DNA of 5,794 nucleotides from Betaproteobacteria bacterium (GTDB lineage: Bacteria > Pseudomonadota > Gammaproteobacteria > Tethybacterales > Tethybacteraceae), in NCBI GenBank assembly GCA_026710225.1, contig JAPORI010000103.1, forward strand, positions 1 through 5,794, given 5' to 3'. Shown here piece by piece: positions 1-4,827 of this stretch. The notes beneath the pieces were generated by a model, which saw nothing but the letters and a program-made list of their open reading frames with translations, made no database searches and was not told where the DNA came from. The stretch's first letter is position 1. Every line of letters begins with the position of its first letter. A program made the position numbers and the translations under genes.

Positions 1-1
1 G

Positions 2-259
2 GTTGAGATTCACAATCCGGGCGGGCCTTTTGGAGAGGTTACCCGGGAAAATTTCGGACAGCCGGGCCTGGCCGACTACCGCAACCCGAATCTGGCTGAA
101 GCGATGAAGACGATCGGGCATGTTCAGCGCTTCGGAATCGGAATCAAGATAGCCCGTGATTTGCTTGCTAAAGCCGGTCACCCGCAGATCGAATTCACTC
201 CCGAACCCAGCCACATGCTTGCCACAGTCAGGCCGGTGCCGGCAGCCCGCAAAGAGTAA
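2..259 (+). CDS. C-terminal fragment of RecG-like/AlbA-type regulator with HATPase_c_4 domain
   Basis: The 5' part is outside the window; 85 codons and a TAA stop remain. The fragment reads IHNPGGPFGEVTRENFG, then RNPNLAEAMKTIGHVQRFG followed by IGIKIARDLLAKAG. This order (NPGG, T.ENF, RNP.LAEA, G.VQRFG.GI) is the known signature of the HATPase_c_4 region. That region closes the family usually annotated as 'ATP-dependent DNA helicase RecG-related' or 'putative transcriptional regulator' with an N-terminal AlbA_2 (Schlafen-like) domain. NPGG and RFGIGI correspond to glycine boxes of a GHKL-type ATP pocket. Despite the common RecG label, these proteins do not have the helicase core, and their role is poorly defined (DNA-binding regulator by inference). 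The last dozen residues, rich in P, A, R and K, look like an unstructured tail. It lies in the same direction as rpe but 173 nt upstream, so it is probably a separate unit. The N-terminal domain cannot be checked here. Confidence 0.8.
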   Translation, partial: VEIHNPGGPFGEVTRENFGQPGLADYRNPNLAEAMKTIGHVQRFGIGIKIARDLLAKAGHPQIEFTPEPSHMLATVRPVPAARKE

Positions 260-432
260 TGAGTGTTCCTTTCCGGAATCTGGCGGGCAATATTCTCAAA
301 ATAATCGGAGGCAGCCGGCCGGATTAGGGTGCTTGGCCGCGCCTATTGCCGATTAAGGCCGGTGGTTATGAACCTGGTTTCCCGTCCCGCCAAGGCGGCA
401 GCGGCCGGTAGTTTCATAGAATCCGGCCCTTG
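260..432 (+). other. Intergenic/leader region before rpe with two micro-ORFs
   Basis: This 173-nt stretch has no gene of normal size. It holds two very short open frames. The first, 259-327 (22 codons, starts MSVPFRNLAG), begins on the stop of the upstream gene as TAATG. The second, 368-433 (21 codons, starts MNLVSRPAKA), ends as TGATG with its stop overlapping the rpe ATG. The second could couple ribosomes into rpe, which lacks a Shine-Dalgarno site; this is inference and could be chance. Hexamers AATCGG (303-308) and CCGATT (349-354) form a widely spaced inverted repeat, and CCGGCCGG sits at 315-322. I see no convincing -35/-10 pair, terminator with a U-tract, or riboswitch. Confidence 0.35.
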
Positions 433-1104
433 ATGGGAAAATCTGCCACGGTAATAGCCGCCAGCATGCTGGCAGCCGACTTCGGGCGCTTTGGGCAACA
501 AGTTCATGATGCGGCCGCCGCCGGTTGCGAGTGGATACATGTTGACATCATGGACGGCCGCTATGTGCCCCAGATCAGTTTTGGGGCCGCCGCGGTCGCG
601 GCCGCCAAAAAGGGCGCTGCGACTGCCATAGTCGATGCGCACCTGATGGTCGAGCAGCCGGAAGACACTCTGCCGGCGGTGATCGAGGCCGGGGCGGATA
701 TAATAACTTTCCACCCGGAAAGCACCCGTCAGGCTTGGCGCTGTGCGGAAATGATCCGCGCTGCCGGTCGCAAGGCTGGAGTTGCCCTGACGCCGGCGAT
801 CGAGCTGGCGGCAGTGCGTGAACTGGCTGCCGCTGCCGACCTGATCCTGGTGATGACGGTTGAGCCGGGCTTCGGAGGCCAGAAGATGATAAAGCAAATG
901 AATGCAAAGATCGAATCCTGTCGCAGGTTCATAGACGAGATCGGCCGGCCGATCAGACTGCAGGTTGACGGCGGCATTGGAATTGACACCATCGCCGCGG
1001 CCGCATCCGCCGGTGCCGACACCTTTGCGGTTGGCTCTTCGCTGTTTGGCTGTTCGGATTATGCCCAGCAGGTGCGGCAGTTGCGCAAGCGTGCCGATGG
1101 CTAG
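433..1104 (+). CDS. rpe: Ribulose-phosphate 3-epimerase
   Basis: Interconverts D-ribulose 5-phosphate and D-xylulose 5-phosphate in the cytoplasm (pentose phosphate pathway, or Calvin cycle in autotrophs). The 223-residue product has the usual length of this single-domain TIM barrel. Visible family motifs in order: IAASMLAADFGRFG near the N-terminus (typically IAPSILAADF), HVDIMDGRYVP (metal ligand H36, catalytic/metal D38), HLMV (metal ligand H70), MTVEPGFGGQ at about 141-150, and VDGGI (catalytic/metal D179). All catalytic acids and metal ligands are present, so the enzyme should be active. ATG at 433 was chosen. A TTG at 430 is also in frame, and an in-frame TAG at 409-411 rules out anything longer. 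No Shine-Dalgarno site precedes the start, but a 21-codon micro-ORF ends on it as TGATG. The 3' end overlaps the ABC gene by 8 nt, so it is the first gene of the central operon. A 16-bp perfect palindrome lies inside it at 939-954. Confidence 0.96.
   Translation: MGKSATVIAASMLAADFGRFGQQVHDAAAAGCEWIHVDIMDGRYVPQISFGAAAVAAAKKGAATAIVDAHLMVEQPEDTLPAVIEAGADIITFHPESTRQAWRCAEMIRAAGRKAGVALTPAIELAAVRELAAAADLILVMTVEPGFGGQKMIKQMNAKIESCRRFIDEIGRPIRLQVDGGIGIDTIAAAASAGADTFAVGSSLFGCSDYAQQVRQLRKRADG
939..954. repeat. Perfect 16-bp palindrome inside rpe
   Basis: GATCGGCCGGCCGATC equals its own reverse complement over all 16 bases. The first 12 bases recur exactly at 3149-3160, in the last codons of serS. The core octamer GGCCGGCC also occurs at 1787-1794 and 3574-3581. 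The palindrome is coding here (I-G-R-P-I), so it may simply reflect preferred codons in a GC-rich gene. A protein-binding site or a genome-wide over-represented word is also possible, but nothing here shows function. Confidence 0.6.
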
Positions 1105-1891
1105 CGATCAGCAGCAAGCGGCCGACGCTCCGAAGGCACAGCACAGTGATGTTGTCGCCATCGAGGCCAAGCAGGTGCGCAAGTCGTACCTGAGCAACGA
1201 GGTACTCAAGGGGTTTGATCTGGAGGTTCCGCATGGCATGAGTTACGGCTGTGCCGGCGTCAACGGCGCCGGCAAGAGCACCTTTCTCAAGTGCATGCTC
1301 GATTTCTGTCACTACAGCAGCGGATCGATCTCCATCTACGGGGTGCCAAGCACCCAGCGTCTTTCCCGCACCCGGCTCGCGTTCCTGCCGGAGCGCTTCG
1401 TTCCTCCCTACTATCTCAACGGCCGCAACTTCATCAAGATGGTCATGCAGCTCAACAGCGAACATTACAGCGAGCAGGATGCCAGGCAGATGCTTGATTA
1501 TCTGGATCTTGATCTGAGCGCGCTGAGCAAGCCGGTGCGTTCGTTCTCCAAGGGCATGACCCAGAAACTCGGTCTGGCTGCCTGCTTTCTGCTCAGGCGC
1601 GACCTGTACATTCTTGACGAGCCGATGGGCGGACTCGACCCCAAGGCCCGGGCGCTGCTCAAACGGCAGTTCAAGCGGCTGCTTGCCGACGGGGCGACCA
1701 TTTTCTTCACTTCCCATTCACTTTCCGACATCGAGGAAGTGTGTGAGGAAATGGTGCTGCTCGATCGCGGTCTGGTGCAGTTTGCCGGCCGGCCCGATGA
1801 TCTGCGCAGCAAGTACGGCGGAGGCGAAAACAGTCTTGAGGAAGCGTTCCTGCGTCTGATCCAGGCCGATACTGCCGCCCAGGATGCTTGA
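1097..1891 (+). CDS. ABC transporter ATP-binding protein, ABC-2/CcmA-like (orphan ATPase)
   Basis: 264-residue nucleotide-binding subunit of an ABC transporter, expected at the inner face of the cytoplasmic membrane with a separate permease. Motifs in order: Walker A GVNGAGKST (54-62), LAFLPERF at the Q-loop position with Glu in place of Gln (E99), signature FSKGMTQKLGL (150-160, the SKGM form common in ABC-2 ATPases), Walker B and D-loop LYILDEPMGGLDP (170-182), and switch His in TSHSL (H207). The SLEEAFLRL ending (246-254) is also typical of ABC-2-type exporter ATPases. The frame is open upstream to 965, but family homology starts near VAIEAKQVRKSY. ATG 1097 leaves about 20 variable residues, which is the reason for this start. 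It overlaps rpe by ATGGCTAG and serS by ATGCTTGA, which suggests translational coupling. No permease lies in the window, so the substrate cannot be named. Arg replaces the usual aromatic A-loop only if the alignment shifts; Y31 is the likely A-loop residue. Confidence 0.9.
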   Translation: MASDQQQAADAPKAQHSDVVAIEAKQVRKSYLSNEVLKGFDLEVPHGMSYGCAGVNGAGKSTFLKCMLDFCHYSSGSISIYGVPSTQRLSRTRLAFLPERFVPPYYLNGRNFIKMVMQLNSEHYSEQDARQMLDYLDLDLSALSKPVRSFSKGMTQKLGLAACFLLRRDLYILDEPMGGLDPKARALLKRQFKRLLADGATIFFTSHSLSDIEEVCEEMVLLDRGLVQFAGRPDDLRSKYGGGENSLEEAFLRLIQADTAAQDA

Positions 1892-3170
1892 TCCGGCCCG
1901 GCTGCGAACGCAGGCCGCAGAGGTTGCCGCCAGTCTGCTCCGGCGGGGTTGCCGGATCGACTTGGATGAGTTTGCCCGGCTCGACGGTGAGGTGCGCCAG
2001 ATCCGGGAAGAAGCCGAGCGGCTGAGGGCGCAGCGCAACCGTACCGCCCGCGCCATCGGCGAGAAACTGGCTGCGGCCGATAAAGCTGGCGCCGAACAAC
2101 TCAAGCGGGAGGCGGCCACCGGCGGCGAGCGGCTCGAGATTCTTTCCGAATCGCTGCGCAATGCGCAAGACAAGTTGCACGAATTCATGCTCGGGCTGCC
2201 CAATCTGCCGGATGAGGAAGTGCCGGATGGCACCGGCGAGGACGACAATGTTCAAATCGCAACATGCGGCAAGCCGCGTCAGTTCGATTTTCCGGTGCTT
2301 GATCATGTAGTCCTGGGCGAGCGGCTCGGGCTTGATTTCGCCGCTGCCGCCGGCATGGCTCATGCCCGTTTTGCGCTGCTCGCCGGAGATCTGGCCCGGC
2401 TGCACCGGGCGCTGGCGCGGTTCATGATCGAGTTGCATGTGCGCGAACACGGCTACACCGAATACTGGGTTCCCTATCTTGTCAATCCCGGGGCGCTGAC
2501 CAACAGCGGTCAGTTGCCCAAGTTTGCCGATCAACTGTTTTGCACCGAGCGCGACAGCCTTTACCTGATCCCGACCGCGGAGGTTGCGCTGGTAAATGTA
2601 TTCGCCGACCAGTTGCTTGATCCAAAGCGGCTGCCGCTGCGGATGGTTGCGCATACGCCCTCGTTTCGGCGCGAGGCCGGAGCCGCCGGCCTCGACACCA
2701 AGGGGATGATCAGGCAGCACCAGTTCGACAAGGTCGAGCTGGTGCAGATAACCGAACCGGCCGAATCGCCAGCGGCTCTGGCGAGCATCACCGCGCATGC
2801 CGAGCGGGTGCTGGAGCTGCTCGAATTGCCCTATCGCCGGGTGGAGCTGTGTGCCGGCGATTTGGGCGAGGCGTCTGCCCGCACCTTCGATCTGGAAGTG
2901 TGGCTGCCGTCCCAGCAGCGCTACCGGGAGATATCCTCGTGCAGCAACTGCCGCGATTACCAGGCCCGGCGGCTGGCAACCAGAGTGCGTCGCTCCGGTC
3001 GCCAGGCCAATGAACTGGTGCATACCCTCAACGGTTCGGGTCTGGCAGTCGGTCGCACTCTGGTTGCGCTGCTGGAAAACCACCAGCAGGAAGATGCCAG
3101 CATTGCTATACCGCAAGCGCTGCGTCCCTTTCTGGGTGATGATGCAGTGATCGGCCGGCCGCATAAATAG
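1884..3170 (+). CDS. serS: Seryl-tRNA synthetase
   Basis: Charges tRNA-Ser, and tRNA-Sec where present, with serine in the cytoplasm; class II synthetase, normally a homodimer. The 428 residues match the usual bacterial length (about 430). The start MLDPARLRTQ is the classic N-terminus of the family and fixes ATG 1884. Residues about 28-103 are charged and heptad-like (EEAERLRAQRNRTAR), the long coiled-coil arm that grips the tRNA variable arm. The catalytic domain follows, with motif 1 around 176-202 (ending EYWVPYLVNP), the serine-site loop TAEVAL (231-236), motif 2 with HTPSFRREAG (257-266, ATP-binding R262), RQHQFDKVE (277-285), and motif 3 NGSGLAVGRTLVALLENHQ (383-401). EISSCSNCRDYQARR (349-363) is also canonical. 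All key residues are present. It overlaps the ABC gene by 8 nt and ends 11 nt before gltX. AGG at 1881-1883 touches the start codon, too close to be a normal ribosome binding site. Confidence 0.97.
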   Translation: MLDPARLRTQAAEVAASLLRRGCRIDLDEFARLDGEVRQIREEAERLRAQRNRTARAIGEKLAAADKAGAEQLKREAATGGERLEILSESLRNAQDKLHEFMLGLPNLPDEEVPDGTGEDDNVQIATCGKPRQFDFPVLDHVVLGERLGLDFAAAAGMAHARFALLAGDLARLHRALARFMIELHVREHGYTEYWVPYLVNPGALTNSGQLPKFADQLFCTERDSLYLIPTAEVALVNVFADQLLDPKRLPLRMVAHTPSFRREAGAAGLDTKGMIRQHQFDKVELVQITEPAESPAALASITAHAERVLELLELPYRRVELCAGDLGEASARTFDLEVWLPSQQRYREISSCSNCRDYQARRLATRVRRSGRQANELVHTLNGSGLAVGRTLVALLENHQQEDASIAIPQALRPFLGDDAVIGRPHK

Positions 3171-3181
3171 CAACTTGTAAC

Positions 3182-4600
3182 ATGCGCACTCGTTTCGCAC
3201 CAAGTCCGACCGGCGGCCTGCATCTGGGCGGTGCGCGTACCGCACTGTACTGCTGGGCGCATGCCCGCCGCTGCCGCGGCGAGTTTTTGCTGCGCATCGA
3301 GGACACCGATCAGAGTCGTTCGCGTCCTGAATTCGAGCGCTCGATCATCGAGAGTCTGGAGTGGCTGGGCTTGCAGCCGGACGAGGAGCCGCTGCGCCAG
3401 TCGCAACGCGGCGAGCACTATCAGGCTGCGGCAGAGCAACTGCTGGAAGAGGGACACGCCTATCGCTGCTACGCAACCGTCGAGGAACTCACTCAGTTGC
3501 GCAACGAGCAGATCGCCCGCGGTGAAAAGCCGCGTTACGATCGACGCTGGCGGGACAGCAGCGACCCGGCACCGGCCGGCCGCTCGCATGTGCTGCGCTT
3601 TGCAACGCCGCTGGAAGGCAGTGCGGTGATCGATGATGTGATCCGCGGCCGGGTAGAGGTTGCCAATCGGGAACTCGATGATCCGGTGATTGTGCGCGCC
3701 GACGGCAGTCCGACCTACAACTTCGCCTGCGTGGTCGATGATTTGGCCTGTCAGATAACCGATGTCATTCGTGGTGAGGATCACCTGTCCAACAGTCTGC
3801 GTCAGTTGCACATTGCTAGCGCATTGGGCGCCAAGCCGGTGCGTCATGCGCATCTGCCGCTAATCATGGCTGCCGCCGTCGATGACGACGGCCAGCTGCG
3901 CATTGATGAAGCTGGCAATACGATCTACGAGAAGATGTCCAAGCGCAACTGCGCAGTTGACCTTGCCGTCTGGCGGGAAGAAGGCTACCTGCCGGAGGCG
4001 ATGATCAACTATCTGGCGCAACTGGGCTGGACCAATTCCGAGCGGGAAGTGTACGGCTCCAAGGAGCTGTCCGAGAAATTCGAACTGGCGCGGGTACACA
4101 AGTCGGCGGCTCGTTTTGATCCGGAGCGGCTCAAGTGGCTCAATCGTCAGCATTTGCGCTCACTGCCGGCCGCGGAAATCAGCCGGTTGGCCGGAGTAGC
4201 AGCGCCGGATGCTGCGATCGAACTGGCCTGCGAGCAGGCACACACCATCACCGAACTGCAAACCGAACTCTCCTACTTCAGCGAGGATGCACAGATTCCT
4301 CTGGCCGCCTTCGCCAAGCACGCACCGCAGGAGCGCAGGGCGGCGATCGCGCAATTTGCCGGAAAACTTGCCGGGTTGGAGTCTTTTTCCGCCGATGCAA
4401 TCAAAAAGGAACTTACCGCCTGCTGCCAAAGCCAGCAGTTGAAGTTCCGGCAACTGGCGATGCCGCTGCGCACCGCCTTGACCGGCCGGGAAAACACCCC
4501 CGACATCTGCCTGATCGCATCCTTGCTGGGGAAAAGTCAGGTAGGGCTGCGCCTGCAACGCGCCTTGCAATCTGCAACTGAGGGAGCGCAACCAGACTAA
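3182..4600 (+). CDS. gltX: Glutamyl-tRNA synthetase
   Basis: Cytoplasmic class I synthetase that attaches glutamate to tRNA-Glu. Whether it also charges tRNA-Gln, for an amidotransferase route, cannot be told here. The 472 residues equal the usual length (E. coli enzyme 471). RFAPSPTGGLHLGGARTALY (4-23) contains the HIGH-type motif HLGG, and LLRIEDTD (36-43) follows. FACVVDDLACQITDVIRGED (181-200) is in the Rossmann core, and the KMSKR loop is intact at 251-255, followed by REEGYLPEAMINYLAQLGW (265-283). The rest is the helical anticodon-binding part. Two oddities stand out. The stretch between HLPLI and KMSKR is 22 residues (229-250) against about 6 in E. coli. The Zn-binding Cys/His set of the E. 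coli enzyme is also mostly gone (C96 kept; A98, W123 and D125 instead), so zinc is probably not bound. It is the last gene of the operon, 11 nt after serS, with no Shine-Dalgarno site before ATG 3182. Confidence 0.96.
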   Translation: MRTRFAPSPTGGLHLGGARTALYCWAHARRCRGEFLLRIEDTDQSRSRPEFERSIIESLEWLGLQPDEEPLRQSQRGEHYQAAAEQLLEEGHAYRCYATVEELTQLRNEQIARGEKPRYDRRWRDSSDPAPAGRSHVLRFATPLEGSAVIDDVIRGRVEVANRELDDPVIVRADGSPTYNFACVVDDLACQITDVIRGEDHLSNSLRQLHIASALGAKPVRHAHLPLIMAAAVDDDGQLRIDEAGNTIYEKMSKRNCAVDLAVWREEGYLPEAMINYLAQLGWTNSEREVYGSKELSEKFELARVHKSAARFDPERLKWLNRQHLRSLPAAEISRLAGVAAPDAAIELACEQAHTITELQTELSYFSEDAQIPLAAFAKHAPQERRAAIAQFAGKLAGLESFSADAIKKELTACCQSQQLKFRQLAMPLRTALTGRENTPDICLIASLLGKSQVGLRLQRALQSATEGAQPD

Positions 4601-4827
4601 CAGGTAGTTTTACCAGCCGGCACTGAAAAGACGGCAAAATGCCAGCCCAAGCCTGTTTTCTTGTAGATTTAGCCCCAAAACAGGCCTCCGCTACACCTTC
4701 GCCACCGGCAGCGATGAGTGCTGGATCACGCCGGATTGCTGCAAAAAATCACATGATATCTGGTATTTACAAGAACACAAGAGAATTTTTGCTAAAAAAT
4801 ATATGCTATTGAGTAAAATTGCTCATT
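4601..4827. other. Intergenic region with sharp shift to AT-rich DNA
   Basis: About the first 140 nt have mixed composition. From about 4740 to 4827 the DNA turns strongly AT-rich, with runs such as GCTAAAAAATATATG, unlike anything else in the window. It contains the 9-bp inverted repeat listed separately. A 57-codon open frame at 4639-4812 (starts MPAQACFLVD, ends KNICY) shows no family resemblance and no ribosome binding site, so I do not call it as a gene. The AT-rich part probably carries the promoter of the following ATPase. The best pair is TTGCTA (4789-4794) and TAAAAT (4814-4819), each matching imperfectly and with a 19-nt spacer, so it is weak. Transcription from it would begin almost at the ATPase ATG, giving a nearly leaderless message. 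Confidence 0.5.
4651..4685. repeat. 9-bp perfect inverted repeat after gltX
   Basis: GCCTGTTTT (4651-4659) pairs with AAAACAGGC (4677-4685) across a 17-nt loop. It starts 50 nt after the gltX stop, where an operon terminator would be expected. No U-tract follows on either strand (the + side continues CTCCGCTAC), so it is not a standard intrinsic terminator. It could be an RNA-stabilising 3' hairpin or an operator-like site; the evidence is the repeat itself and its position. Confidence 0.4.

Noticed and set aside
430..432. TTG at 430 as the rpe start
   Set aside because: The ATG follows at once at 433 and is the stronger initiation codon; the difference is a single residue.
965..1096. Longer N-terminus for the ABC ATPase, open in frame from 965
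   Set aside because: It would overlap the conserved rpe 3' coding region by over 130 nt. ABC homology begins only after ATG 1097, where a short stop/start overlap fits the operon style.
953..1717. 254-codon minus-strand open frame opposite rpe and the ABC gene
   Set aside because: Both genes on the + strand have complete catalytic motifs, and the antisense product has no recognisable domain.
1707..3245. 512-codon open frame on the minus strand across the ABC end, serS and the gltX start
   Set aside because: It lies opposite a fully conserved SerRS. No family resemblance is visible, and long antisense frames are expected in GC-rich coding DNA.
2957..3853. 298-codon minus-strand open frame opposite serS and gltX
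   Set aside because: It is antisense to two conserved synthetase genes, and the translation shows no recognisable motifs.
4343..4350. GCGATCGC (HIP1-like octamer) as a hint of a cyanobacterial source
   Set aside because: I noticed only one copy, whereas HIP1-rich genomes have it frequently, and the synthetases look proteobacterial.
4789..4819. Promoter TTGCTA/TAAAAT before the AAA ATPase
   Set aside because: The -35 matches only four of six bases and the spacer is 19 nt in very AT-rich DNA. It is too weak to list as a feature, though a promoter in this stretch is likely.
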